Source: Micromonospora sp. WMMD1120 (GTDB lineage: Bacteria; Actinomycetota; Actinomycetes; Mycobacteriales; Micromonosporaceae). Taken from it: DNA of 64,000 bases. The position numbers and the translations under genes were made by a program. Below the pieces are notes generated by a model that was not told the DNA's origin, ran no database searches, and was given only the letters and a program-made list of their open reading frames with translations. Shown piece by piece: positions 51,490 to 61,000 of this stretch. Position 1 is the stretch's first letter. Each line of letters starts with the position of its first letter. The DNA lies in the NCBI RefSeq assembly GCF_029626235.1, contig NZ_JARUBO010000005.1, positions 2,760,501-2,824,500 of the forward strand, in the 5' to 3' direction.

Positions 51490-51761
51490 CCCTCGTGGAC
51501 TTCGATGACCCGGGTGGTCGGCGCGGACTCGCCGAGCGCGCTCCGCAGCGCCGCCCGGTCCCCGTCGGCCAGGAACGACTCGTACCCGGCCCGGGAGTCG
51601 AACCGGATCACGTGCGCCTCGGTCCGGCCGTCGGTGCCGCGCAGCCGCCGGTCGAGGTGGCCGCCGTGTCGCTCCAGCAGGGCCAGCACGGCGTCCTCGT
51701 ACCGCTGCCCGGCCGTCTCGGCGCCGGCGGCGTAGTCGACGATCGCGACGAGTGTCAGCAT
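51486..51761 (-). CDS. DUF1330-like dimeric alpha/beta-barrel protein
   Basis: 91-residue protein with the ferredoxin-like pattern LTLVAIVDYAAGAE, a helix, HVIRFDSRAGYESFLADGD and TTRVIEVHEG. DUF1330/YciI-like relatives are small ligand-binding or enzyme subunits of unknown role. It ends 4 bp inside the convergent propeller gene. Confidence 0.75.
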   Translation of the reverse strand: MLTLVAIVDYAAGAETAGQRYEDAVLALLERHGGHLDRRLRGTDGRTEAHVIRFDSRAGYESFLADGDRAALRSALGESAPTTRVIEVHEG

Positions 51762-51770
51762 GGTGCGACG

Positions 51771-52616
51771 CTAGCCGTCGAGGCCGACGGCGCGGGCGCT
51801 CGCCGCCCAGAGCCGGGCGGCGAGCTGCGGATCGGCCGCCTTCCGGTACGGCCGGCGCAGCCGACGGTCGACGTAGTAGCCCCCGTCGACGAGCCGGGAC
51901 CGGTCCTGGTTGGCCAACCACACCAGCGTCTCGGCGCCCTTTTCGGCGCTGCGGAACGGCAGGAGGCGCATGCCGAGCGCGACGATCCTGCTCTCGTTGC
52001 CGAACCGGGTGCGGACCACCCCGGGGTGGAAGCTGTACGCGGCGATGTCCGGCCAACGCCGGCTGGCCTCGGCGGCGAAGAGGACGTTCGCCTGCTTGCT
52101 GGTGCCGTACGCGCCGGCCGGTTGGTAGCCGCGCAGGGACCTGTTCAGGTCGTCCGGGTCCAGCCTGCCGAAGCGGTGCGCGCCGGAGGCGGTCACCACG
52201 ATCCGGCCCAACCGGTCGGCCAGCAGGTTGGTCAGCAGGAACGGCGCCAGGTGGTTGGCCTGGATCGACATCTCGTAGCCGTCGACGGTGCGCAGTGGTT
52301 GCAGCGCGATCGCCCCGGCGTTGTTGGCCAGCACGTCGATCCGGTCGTACGCGGCCCGTAGCTGTTCGGCGAGTCGTCGTACGTCGTCGAGGCTCGCGAA
52401 GTCGGCCCGGAACAGCTCCGGGCGCTCGCCGACGGTCTCCCGTACCCGCTCGGCGGCGGCCTGCAGGCGGGCCGGGTCCCGTCCGACCAGCACGACCCGG
52501 TCGCCCCGGCGGGCCAGCTCCACGGCGGCGGCCAGTCCGATGCCGGAGCTGGCGCCCGTCACCACCACCAGTCGACGCCCAGTGAGATCTTCCACAGGTC
52601 CATTCACCCCGGTCAT
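51771..52616 (-). CDS. Short-chain dehydrogenase/reductase
   Basis: 281-residue classical-type SDR. Cofactor motif TGASSGIG, the NNAG motif in LANNAGAI, catalytic Ser in VTASGAHRFG and the YGTSK of the Tyr-Lys pair. The C-terminal part (HPGVVRTRFG, FRSAEKGAETLVWLA) resembles retinol dehydrogenase/WW-oxidoreductase-like SDRs. Substrate unknown. Confidence 0.88.
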   Translation of the reverse strand: MTGVNGPVEDLTGRRLVVVTGASSGIGLAAAVELARRGDRVVLVGRDPARLQAAAERVRETVGERPELFRADFASLDDVRRLAEQLRAAYDRIDVLANNAGAIALQPLRTVDGYEMSIQANHLAPFLLTNLLADRLGRIVVTASGAHRFGRLDPDDLNRSLRGYQPAGAYGTSKQANVLFAAEASRRWPDIAAYSFHPGVVRTRFGNESRIVALGMRLLPFRSAEKGAETLVWLANQDRSRLVDGGYYVDRRLRRPYRKAADPQLAARLWAASARAVGLDG

Positions 52617-52725
52617 GGCGCGAGGTTACCGTGGCGTCACAACGCCCTTTGGGATCGTTAAGTTCTCGGATCTGTCGTCAGGTGGCGTCGGCCAGCCCGC
52701 CGGCCGCTGGAAGGAGCGCACATCC

Positions 52726-53682
52726 ATGGCCGCAGTCGGTCGCCCCCGCAGGTCGTGCCTGGCCGTGCCGGGTTCCAGCGTGAAGATGCTCGGCAAGGCC
52801 CAGGGGCTCCCCGCCGACCAGGTCTTCCTCGACCTGGAGGACGCCGTCGCCCCGCTGGCCAAGCCGGACGCGCGCAAGAACGTCGTGGCCGCGCTGAACG
52901 AGGGGGACTGGGCCGGCAAGACCCGGGTGGTGCGGGTCAACGACCTGACCACCCCGTGGACCTACCGGGACGTCATCGAGGTGGTCGAGGGCGCCGGCGC
53001 GAACCTGGACTGCGTCATGCTGCCCAAGGTGCAGAACGCCGCCCAGGTGCAGTGGTTGGACCTGACGCTCACCCAGATCGAGAAGACGCTCGGCCTGGAG
53101 GTCGGCCGGATCGGCATCGAGGCGCAGATCGAGAACGCCGCCGGTCTGGTCAACGTGGACGCTATCGCCGCCGCCTCGCCCCGGGTGGAGACCATCATCT
53201 TCGGCCCGGCCGACTTCATGGCGTCGATCAACATGAGGTCACTGGTGGTCGGCGGGTTGATCCCCGACTATCCCGGCGACCCTTACCACTATATCCTGAT
53301 GCGAATCTTGATGGCCGCCCGGATGCACGACAAGCAGGCCATCGACGGCCCCTTCCTGCAGATCCGGGACGTCGACGCGTTCCGTGCGGTGGCCAAGCGC
53401 TCGGCCGCGCTGGGCTTCGACGGCAAGTGGGTGCTGCACCCGGGGCAGATCGACGCCGCCAACGAGGTCTACCAGCCGGCGCAGGAGGACTACGACCACG
53501 CCGAGCTGATCCTCGACGCGTACCAGCACTACACCTCCGAGGCCGGCGGCAAGCTCGGCGCGGTGATGCTCGGCGACGAGATGATCGACGAGGCGTCCCG
53601 GAAGATGGCGCTGGTGATCGCCGCCAAGGGCCGGGCCGCCGGGATGAGCCGTACCTCGTCGTTCACCCCGCCGGCCCACTGA
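52726..53682 (+). CDS. HpcH/HpaI (CitE-like) CoA ester lyase
   Basis: 318-residue TIM-barrel lyase of the CitE/malyl-CoA lyase group. RSCLAVPGSS at the N-terminus, the metal Glu/Asp in FLDLEDAVAPLAKPDAR, the Arg in RVNDL, PKVQ in MLPKVQNAAQV, the second Glu in IEAQIENAAG, GPADFMAS and GKWVLHPGQID are all present. It cleaves or forms beta-hydroxy acyl-CoA thioesters with Mg2+. AAGGAG lies before the ATG. Nearby acyl-CoA dehydrogenase and SDR genes suggest acyl-CoA metabolism. Confidence 0.9.
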   Translation: MAAVGRPRRSCLAVPGSSVKMLGKAQGLPADQVFLDLEDAVAPLAKPDARKNVVAALNEGDWAGKTRVVRVNDLTTPWTYRDVIEVVEGAGANLDCVMLPKVQNAAQVQWLDLTLTQIEKTLGLEVGRIGIEAQIENAAGLVNVDAIAAASPRVETIIFGPADFMASINMRSLVVGGLIPDYPGDPYHYILMRILMAARMHDKQAIDGPFLQIRDVDAFRAVAKRSAALGFDGKWVLHPGQIDAANEVYQPAQEDYDHAELILDAYQHYTSEAGGKLGAVMLGDEMIDEASRKMALVIAAKGRAAGMSRTSSFTPPAH

Positions 53683-53756
53683 CCGGCCGGGCCGGGACGA
53701 CAGCCGCCGGCTGTCGTCCGGCTCGACTGTCGGCCGTACGCCGGCCCGCCCGCCGG

Positions 53757-54353
53757 TCAGTAGCTGCTGCTGTTGTCGCTCGTCGCGATCGCATAGATGA
53801 TCGCGACGACGTAGAAGGCGATCGCCAGTACCAGGAAACCGGTGAGGATCCAGCCGACGATGATGGCGGCCTTCGCCATCCCCGCGCCGCCCTCGCCGCT
53901 GAGCCGGATCTGCTTCTGTGCGACGTGCCCGAGGATCGCGCCGATCGGCGCGGTGACGCAGGACGTGAATCCGATCAGCGCCAGTACGAACGCGGCGATG
54001 GCCAACCCGTTGGTCTTCGGCGGCTGCGGGTGGCCGTAGCCGGGGTACTGCGGTGGGTAGCCGGGCGGGGCGTAGCCGGGCACCGGCTGGGTCGCCGGCG
54101 GCTGCGCACCGGTGTACGGATCGACCGGCGCGTACGGGTTGGCCGGCGCGTACGGATCGGCCTGCGGGTACGGGCTGGCCTGCGGGTACGGGTTGGTGGG
54201 CGGGTACGGATCGGCCTGCGGGTACGGGTCTACCGGCCCCGGTTGGGTGGGCACCGGTCGACCCGCCACCAGGGTCGGGTCCGGTGTGGGGCTCGACGGC
54301 TGTCCCGACCACGTGGGGTCGTTCCGGTTGTCGGGCGGCGGGGGATTGGTCAT
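53757..54353 (-). CDS. DUF4190 membrane protein with Pro/Tyr-rich repeat head
   Basis: 198-residue protein. The first 110 residues are disordered PYPQADPY-type repeats; then two membrane helices (LAIAAFVLALIGFTSCVTAPIG, AIIVGWILTGFLVLAIAFYVVAI) enclose GHVAQKQIRLSGEGGAGM, the DUF4190 signature. Function unknown; common in actinobacteria. A paralogue lies at 55394-55936. Confidence 0.85.
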   Translation of the reverse strand: MTNPPPPDNRNDPTWSGQPSSPTPDPTLVAGRPVPTQPGPVDPYPQADPYPPTNPYPQASPYPQADPYAPANPYAPVDPYTGAQPPATQPVPGYAPPGYPPQYPGYGHPQPPKTNGLAIAAFVLALIGFTSCVTAPIGAILGHVAQKQIRLSGEGGAGMAKAAIIVGWILTGFLVLAIAFYVVAIIYAIATSDNSSSY

Positions 54354-54620
54354 GCGAACTCTCCGTCACATCGGGGGGCTGTGACAGGGTAGCCAGCACC
54401 GCGTAAACCCGACGGCCCCGCTACCGGGTGCCGCGTTGCCCGGGCCGCCCGCAGCGGGCAGGATCCTGGCATGGCATTCGACGTGCGCGCCGCGGACCGT
54501 TCCGGCAGCCGACCCCGACGGGACGTCAGCCGCCCGGGCACGGCCCGACGCGCCCGAGCGGCCGCCCCGGCCGGCGGCACCGGTCCCGACGAACCGGTCG
54601 CGCTCGCCGACCCGGTGACC

Positions 54621-55376
54621 ATGCGGCTCGACGGGCGGGTCGCCCTGGTGACCGGCGCGGGCAGCCCGGACGGCATCGGGTACGCGACCGCCCGGCGACT
54701 CGCCGACCTCGGCGCCCGGGTGGCCATCGTCTCCACCACCCGACGCATCCATGAGCGGGCCGGGGAGCTCGGGGTCACCGGCTTTGTCGCGGACCTCACC
54801 GACGAGTCCGAGGTCGGCGCGCTGGCCGACGCGGTCGCCGAGCAGTTGGGCGACGTCGAGGTGCTCGTCAACAACGCCGGTCTGGCCAGTCGGGCCAGCC
54901 AGGGGGTGCTGCGGCCGGTGGCACAGCTCAGCTACGACGAGTGGCGGGGTGAGATCGACCGCAACCTGTCCACCGCGTTCCTGTGCAGCCGGGCGTTCAT
55001 CGGTGGGATGGCCGAGCGGGGTTGGGGTCGGATCGTCAACCTGGCGGCCACCGCCGGCCCGGTCAACGCCCTGCCCACCGAGGCCGCGTACGCCGCGGCC
55101 AAGGCCGGGGTCGTCGGGCTGACCCGGGCGCTGGCCATGGAGATGATCGCCGACGGGGTGACGGTCAACGCGGTGGCGCCGGGCACCATCTACACCGCCG
55201 CGTCCACGATGGCGGAGATCAAGCAAGGGCTGGGCACTCCGGTCGGCCGGCCGGGCACTCCGGACGAGGTCGCCGCGGCGATCAGCTTCCTCTGTTCGCC
55301 GGCCGCGTCGTACATCACCGGTCAGATGCTCGTGGTGGACGGCGGCAACAGCGTCCGCGAGGCCCGGTTCCGCTGA
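54621..55376 (+). CDS. Short-chain dehydrogenase/reductase, FabG-like
   Basis: SDR with [14 protein letters not shown] as cofactor loop, NNAGLAS, catalytic Ser replaced by Ala-Thr in [11 protein letters not shown], and YAAAKAG. C-terminal family end [11 protein letters not shown] and [13 protein letters not shown]. The ATG at 54621 gives a typical 251-residue enzyme; an in-frame ATG at 54471 adds 50 Arg/Ala-rich residues without family match and is judged less likely. The changed Ser position may alter activity. Confidence 0.83.
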   Translation: MRLDGRVALVTGAGSPDGIGYATARRLADLGARVAIVSTTRRIHERAGELGVTGFVADLTDESEVGALADAVAEQLGDVEVLVNNAGLASRASQGVLRPVAQLSYDEWRGEIDRNLSTAFLCSRAFIGGMAERGWGRIVNLAATAGPVNALPTEAAYAAAKAGVVGLTRALAMEMIADGVTVNAVAPGTIYTAASTMAEIKQGLGTPVGRPGTPDEVAAAISFLCSPAASYITGQMLVVDGGNSVREARFR

Positions 55377-55393
55377 CCTCGGCGGGTCGCCGG

Positions 55394-55936
55394 TCAGTAG
55401 CCTCCGCTGTCGCCGGTGTTGCCGAAGGCGACCAGGGCCAGCCAGCCGCAGCAGGCCAGCACGACGAGGCCGGTGAAGACGTAGCCGAGGATCAACCCCC
55501 AGGTGGCGAGCTGGTCACCCTCCTCGCCGCTGGCGCGGATCTGCCGTTTGGCCACGTGACCGAGGACGGCGCCGGCCGGGGGAAACACGAAGGCGAACAC
55601 CAGCGACAGGATCGCCAGGATGTTGGTGCCCCGACCGGGCCCGGCCGGGGGCGGGCCGTACTGACCATAGGGACCCTGCGGCGGGTACGGCGGCTGCTGG
55701 CTCCAGTGCGCCGACTGGTGCGGCCCCTGCTGGGGGTACGCGGGCGGCTCGTCCGCCGGCGGCCCGTACGGCGAACGCTCCGCCGGCAGCTCGAACGCCG
55801 GCCGCTCCGGCGGGGGCGCGTACGGCGACTGGCCGGCCGGCGGCGGCGCGTACGGCGACTGGTCCCGGGGTGGTGGCTCGTAGGGCGACGGCGGCTGCTC
55901 GTCGCTGGGTGGTGGTCCCGGCGGCGGGTGGCTCAC
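55394..55936 (-). CDS. DUF4190 membrane protein, second copy
   Basis: 180-residue relative of the protein at 53757-54353. A Pro-rich head with SPYEPPPRDQSPYAPPP repeats precedes two membrane helices around GHVAKRQIRASGEEGDQL. The GTG at 55936 has AGGAGGA upstream and is preferred over more distal starts. Function unknown. Confidence 0.83.
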   Translation of the reverse strand: MSHPPPGPPPSDEQPPSPYEPPPRDQSPYAPPPAGQSPYAPPPERPAFELPAERSPYGPPADEPPAYPQQGPHQSAHWSQQPPYPPQGPYGQYGPPPAGPGRGTNILAILSLVFAFVFPPAGAVLGHVAKRQIRASGEEGDQLATWGLILGYVFTGLVVLACCGWLALVAFGNTGDSGGY

Positions 55937-56059
55937 AGCTGTCCTCCTCCTGCCGTGCCGGAAAAGTCCCTCTTGCCGGACGCTACCCGCAGCGGTGAAC
56001 CTTTTCACAGCGGTTGTGTGGACTGGTCACCTTGGCCGCGGCAGTGGACGGGACCGATA

Positions 56060-56075
56060 CTGACCGAGCGTTCAG
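56060..56075. promoter_or_regulatory. Possible TetR-type operator upstream of acyl-CoA dehydrogenase
   Basis: CTGACCGAGCGTTCAG is an imperfect 16-bp palindrome (CTGA and CG positions match in both halves) 36 bp before the start codon. It resembles TGACCG-type sites bound by TetR-family regulators of lipid genes in actinobacteria. No regulator gene lies beside it. Confidence 0.35.
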
Positions 56076-56111
56076 TTACCCACGAGTAGTACGCGGACCC
56101 CGGAGGCTGAG

Positions 56112-57308
56112 ATGGCCCGACTCGCCCAGACGCCCGGCCTCACCGATGTGCAGCTGTCGATCCTGGAGACCGTCCGCGACTTCGCCGACAGGGAGATCAT
56201 TCCGCACGCGCAGCGGCTGGAGCACGCCGACGAGTACCCGACCGACATCCTCGACGGCATGCGCGAGATGGGGCTGTTCGGCCTCACCATCGACGAGGAG
56301 TACGGCGGGCTGGGCGAGTCGCTGCTCACCTACGCCCTCGTCGTGGAGCAGCTCTCCCGGGGCTGGATGTCGATCTCCGGCATCGTCAACACCCACTTCA
56401 TCGTGGCGTACCTGATCTCACAGCACGGGTCCGCCGAGCAGAAGGCCCGGCTGCTGCCGAGGATGGCCACCGGCGAGGTGCGCGGCGCGTTCTCCATGTC
56501 CGAGCCGGAGACCGGCTCGGACGTCTCGGCGATCACGTCCCGGGCGGTCCGGGACGGTGACCGTTACGTGCTCAACGGGCAGAAGATGTGGCTGACCAAC
56601 GGGGCGTACTCAGCCGTGGTGGCCACCCTGGTCAAGACCGACACCGGCGCGGAGTCCGTCTACGGCAACATGAGCACCTTCCTGCTGGAGAAGGAGCCCG
56701 GCTTCGGTGAGACCGCACCCGGCCTCACCATCCCCGGCAGGATCGAGAAGATGGGTTACAAGGGCGTCGAGACCACCGAGATGGTGCTCGACGGCGTGAC
56801 GGTGCCCGACACCGCGATCCTCGGCGGCGCAGACCAGGTGGGCCGCGGCTTCTACCAGATGATGGACGGCATCGAGGTGGGCCGGGTCAACGTCGCCGCC
56901 CGCGCCTGCGGCATCTCCATCCGTGCCTTCGAGTTGGCTGTCGCCTACGCCCAGCAGCGCAAGACCTTCGGTCAGCCGCTCGCCAGGCACCAGTCGATCG
57001 CCTTCAAGCTCGCCGAGATGGGCACGAAGATCGAAGCGGCGCACGCCCTCATGGTCAACGCCGCCCGCCTCAAGGACGCCGGTCAGCGCAACGACGTCGA
57101 GGCCGGGATGGCCAAGCTGCTGGCCTCGGAATACTGTGCCGAGGTCGTCCAGGAGGCGTTCCGCATCCACGGCGGCTACGGCTACTCGAAGGAGTACGAG
57201 ATCGAGCGGCTGATGCGGGAGGCGCCGTTCCTGCTCATCGGCGAGGGCACCTCGGAGATCCAGAAGACCATCATCTCCCGTGGCCTGCTCAGGGAGTACA
57301 AGATCTAG
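56112..57308 (+). CDS. Acyl-CoA dehydrogenase
   Basis: 398-residue FAD-dependent acyl-CoA dehydrogenase. Family words: EEYGGLGESLLTYALVVEQL, AFSMSEPETGSDVSAITSRA, QKMWLTNGA, the RKTFGQPLARHQ core, and IHGGYGYSKEYEIERLMREA. The C-terminal IGEGTSEIQKTIISR is complete, and the usual catalytic Glu position falls in this C-terminal part. It oxidises an acyl-CoA at C2-C3. Upstream is a possible TetR operator. Chain-length preference cannot be read. Confidence 0.93.
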   Translation: MARLAQTPGLTDVQLSILETVRDFADREIIPHAQRLEHADEYPTDILDGMREMGLFGLTIDEEYGGLGESLLTYALVVEQLSRGWMSISGIVNTHFIVAYLISQHGSAEQKARLLPRMATGEVRGAFSMSEPETGSDVSAITSRAVRDGDRYVLNGQKMWLTNGAYSAVVATLVKTDTGAESVYGNMSTFLLEKEPGFGETAPGLTIPGRIEKMGYKGVETTEMVLDGVTVPDTAILGGADQVGRGFYQMMDGIEVGRVNVAARACGISIRAFELAVAYAQQRKTFGQPLARHQSIAFKLAEMGTKIEAAHALMVNAARLKDAGQRNDVEAGMAKLLASEYCAEVVQEAFRIHGGYGYSKEYEIERLMREAPFLLIGEGTSEIQKTIISRGLLREYKI

Positions 57309-57484
57309 ATTACCGTTCCCGGATGCGGTCGAGGGGATCCGGGAGCCGCCGGCGTCAGGTGACCACGGAGTGACCTGCGTCACATGGTTCGGGTCAATGA
57401 CGACGAGCCTGACTCCCTAGAGTGGTGGATGGTCATCAAGCAGTAGTTATGTGACGCGGTGGCCAATTCGGGGAGAGGGAGTTC

Positions 57485-57958
57485 ATGAACAAGACGGCCG
57501 TGCTTGCCTTGGTGACGCTGGGAGCCGCAGCCGCGGTGGCGGTCCCCGTGGCCCTGTACGCGGGTCCCGCTGACGCGGCTGAGGAGCCGCCTTCGCTCGT
57601 GGAGGACTTCTCCTACCCAGGCGCCGCCGCCATCAAGCAGAGCCGAGACATCGAGCTCATCAAGGGCGATGGCCGCATCACCCTCGTCGACTGCACTGAC
57701 AATCCGGAACTGATCCGGGTGGAGAGCCTTCTCCGCACCGATTTCTGCTTCTCGGTCAAGGGAGACAGCGGCTGGCTGAGCCTTCGCCTGGACGGCGTCT
57801 TCCTCATCCACTCCGGTGATCAGAAAGTGGCGGCGAAGGTTGCCGCCAACGGTGTCGAGGAAACGGTCAACATCCGCGAAAACAGCATCCAGCAGGTCGG
57901 CATCGGCGATCCGGATTTTGGCGTCCTCCTCGAGCTGCGGGCCACGCCGCCGGCCTGA
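57485..57958 (+). CDS. Secreted hypothetical protein
   Basis: 157-residue protein with a clear signal peptide (MNKTAVLALVTLGAAAAVAV, cleavage likely after ADA near residue 31). The mature part is beta-rich with two Cys (LVDCTDN, FCFSVKG), probably a disulfide, and the stretch SGWLSLRLDGVFLIHSG. GGAGAGGGAG precedes the ATG. No family recognised. It lies upstream of the first ALF-repeat gene and may belong to the same surface system. Confidence 0.75.
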   Translation: MNKTAVLALVTLGAAAAVAVPVALYAGPADAAEEPPSLVEDFSYPGAAAIKQSRDIELIKGDGRITLVDCTDNPELIRVESLLRTDFCFSVKGDSGWLSLRLDGVFLIHSGDQKVAAKVAANGVEETVNIRENSIQQVGIGDPDFGVLLELRATPPA

Positions 57959-58018
57959 GCGGAAGCAGTTCACGTGACATCGATGTGACGACAATCACTA
58001 TGAATGGGGCATCTAAGA

Positions 58019-58055
58019 ATAGAAATACATGAACAAATAGATTCATGTTTTCTAT
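58019..58055. repeat. AT-rich inverted repeat at the start of the ALF-repeat gene
   Basis: Arms ATAGAAATACATGAA (58019-58033) and TTCATGTTTTCTAT (58042-58055) pair with one bulge. The stretch is strikingly AT-rich for this genome and covers the first annotated codons of the next gene (ATG 58045). It may be an operator, a terminator for the preceding gene or a sign that the true start lies further in. Confidence 0.55.
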
Positions 58056-61000
58056 TTCCCCCTTACATCGGTTCACTTATCCAAAACCCTCCTCACCCCC
58101 GACCCAGCGACGATTGCCGCGCCGCCTGATGGCCGGTGCGTTGTCGGCCTTCGTCGCGGTCGGGGCGCCTCTCGTGCCGGCGTCGGCCGCAGCAGCCCAG
58201 GACCCCATTCCCGGCCTGGTGTCCGATCGTGCCGGCGTCGTCGCGATGGTGTCGTCGGCCGGCCCGGCGACTGCCAGGGCCGCCGAGGCCGCGGTGCTCG
58301 GAGCCGACGAGCGGTTGCAGGAGTTCCTGACCACCGGGCAGCAGGAGACCCTGGTCCAGGACGACCGGGTGCGACTGGCGCAGCTGATGGCGGCCAGCGG
58401 GCCCGCGATGACGGCGGCCGCCCAGCCGGCGCTCGCGGGTTCCCCCGCTGACCTCCGCGCCTTCCTGTCGACGGGGTGGAAAGCACCCGCCGTCCAGGAC
58501 CGACGAGTGCGTGTCGCGGAGTTCATGGCCGTCGGTGGCCCGGCCACCAAACAGGCGGGACAGGCCGCGTTGAACGGCGGCGACGCGGCGGTGGCGGAAT
58601 TCCTGCGCAGCGGCGCGTACACGGCGCGGATCCAGGACAACCGGATCGACGTCGCGACGATCATGTCGGTCGGCGGTGCGGAGGTACGCCGAACGGCTCA
58701 GGTCGCCCTGGCGGGAACTCCCCTGGATGTGCAGGAATGGCTCGACCATGGGCAGCACGTCGCCCGAGCTCGTGATCAGGAGGTGATGACCGTCTCGCAA
58801 CTGACCGCGATAGCCCGGCAGTCGCAGGCACTCGCGGCGAAGGAGACGGCGGCGGCCGAGGAGGCGTCCGAGAGAGCGGTGACCTCCGCGCGGTTGGCCA
58901 AGGAGGCCGCGGAGGTGGCTGCGGACGAAACCGAGGCGGCAAACGACTCGGCGGTGAAGGCAGCCGCCGCGGCTGGTCGTGCGGCCGACGCTGCAGCCCG
59001 TGCGGCCGAGGCGGCCCAGGACGCCATCGGTGCCGCGAACGCCGCGAACCAGGCAGCCCGGAACGCCGCCAACGCGGCATCCCGAGCGGCGTCCGCAGCC
59101 GCGCTGGCAGGTAGGGCCGCCTCACAGGCGTACCGGGCCGCCGCGGACGCCGCCACCGACGCGAGCAAGGCGAGCGCCGCACGCCAGGCCGCCGAAAAGG
59201 CCCGGGATTCGGCTCGTCTGATCGACGATATCGCCGCTTCGATGTCCAAGGTCATGGATGCCGCCGACGCGGCGAAGTCAGCCTCCAGCGCCGCACGTAG
59301 CGCGGTGGCCAACGCGAAGGCCGCCGCCGCGGCGGCGCAACGCGCCGGCAGCCAGGCCAATGTCGCGGAGAGCGAGGCTGCCCGGGCCCGTCGCGAGGCG
59401 AACCGCGCGCTGGCCCTGGCTCAGGCGGCCGACCGGGCGGCCACCAGGTCCGAATCGCTCGCCGCGCAGGCGTCCGCCGCTGCCGCGCAGGCCCTCCAAC
59501 TGGCGACGAACGCCGCGCGGCACGCGCGGGCTGCCGCAGCGGCAGCGGATCTGGCGGCTGAGCATGCCGGAGACGCGGCCACCGCGGCAGCCGAGTCGAC
59601 GAGACACGCCGAGGCGGCACAGGTCGCGGCGGACATGGCCTCGGCTGCGGCGGAGCAGGCGGACCTGGTCGACCGTACGGCCCGGGCGGGCGAGGCGGAC
59701 CGGCTCGCCCTCGAGACCGAGCAGGCAATCGCGGAGGCACAGGAACTTCGACTCGCGGAGGACGGCCAGCCGGCACAACCGCTGCCGGACGCGCCCGAGG
59801 CGGAGCGGGTGGACAGCGCCACCCGACAGCTGCTCGCGGACGCCGCCGCCCCGGGTGCCCCGAGCGCGGTGGTCATGTCGAAGGGGCGGGCTGCGGCACT
59901 CAACGTCAATCGGTCGGGCTCCTCGTGGAGCCGGTCGGCGGCGGAGTCGGCCCTCGCCGGTGATGAGTCCGGCATGCGGAGCTGGCTCGCCACCGTGCGG
60001 ATCGCCGCCGCCGAACAGGACGATCGCGACCGGGTGTCCGAGATGGCGACAATGACGAGCAAGGCCAACCTGAAGGCAGCGGCCGAGGCCGCGCTGGAGG
60101 GAACGTACGCTGATGTCCTCGCCTTCCTCGAATATCCCGCCTACGAGGGCAAGGTGCAGGACGACCGGGTGGCGATCGCGGTGGTGATGGATGCCGGTGG
60201 CCCGGCCACCAAGGCGGCGGCGCAGGTCGCCCTCAACGGCACGCCGCAGGACGCGCACGCCTTCCTCCGCACCGGTCAGTACGTCGCGGCGGCCCAGGAC
60301 GATCGGGTGGCGATCGCCACGATCATGAACGGTGCCGGTCCGGAGGTGACCGCCGCCGCCCGGATCGCGTTGGCCGGTCCGCGTGCCTTCGCCCGCGACT
60401 TCGTCCAGGTGGGGCAGTTCAAGGCGGCCCAGCGGGACCACGACGCCGCGGTGCACGCCGCCACCATCAAGGGCTACGTCGCCCAGAGCGCCGAGTACGC
60501 CGCGACGGCGCAGGTCGACGCGGCACGTGCGGCCGAGGTGGCGGCGCGTGCCCGGGCGGCTGCGGGCGAGGCGCAGGCGCATGCCGACCGGGCCCGGCTG
60601 TTGGCCGAGGAAGCGGCGGGCTACGCCGAGCAGGCGGCGCAGTCGGCCCTGGCCGCGAAGCAGTCGGCGGACCAGGCCGCGGCGTCCGCGCAGGCGGCCC
60701 GTAACGCCGCCAACCGGGCTCTGCAGGCTGCCAAGGCGGCGAGTGCGTCGGCCGCACGAGCCGCTGAGTCGGCCCGGAAGGCTCGATCGTCGGCCAACTG
60801 GGCGCAGACCTCGGCCGCGCAGGCTCGGGCGTCGGCGCTCGCGGCAGGTGCGGATGCGGCGGCCGCGGCGGAGGCGTCCCAGGAGGCCTTGACGATCGCG
60901 ATGGAGAAGGTCCGGGCGGAGGCGGAGGCACAGCGGGCCGCCGGACCAGAGGGGATCTTCTTCGGGCCCGAGGGGTCCGGCCACGTGCGCGGCACACAGC

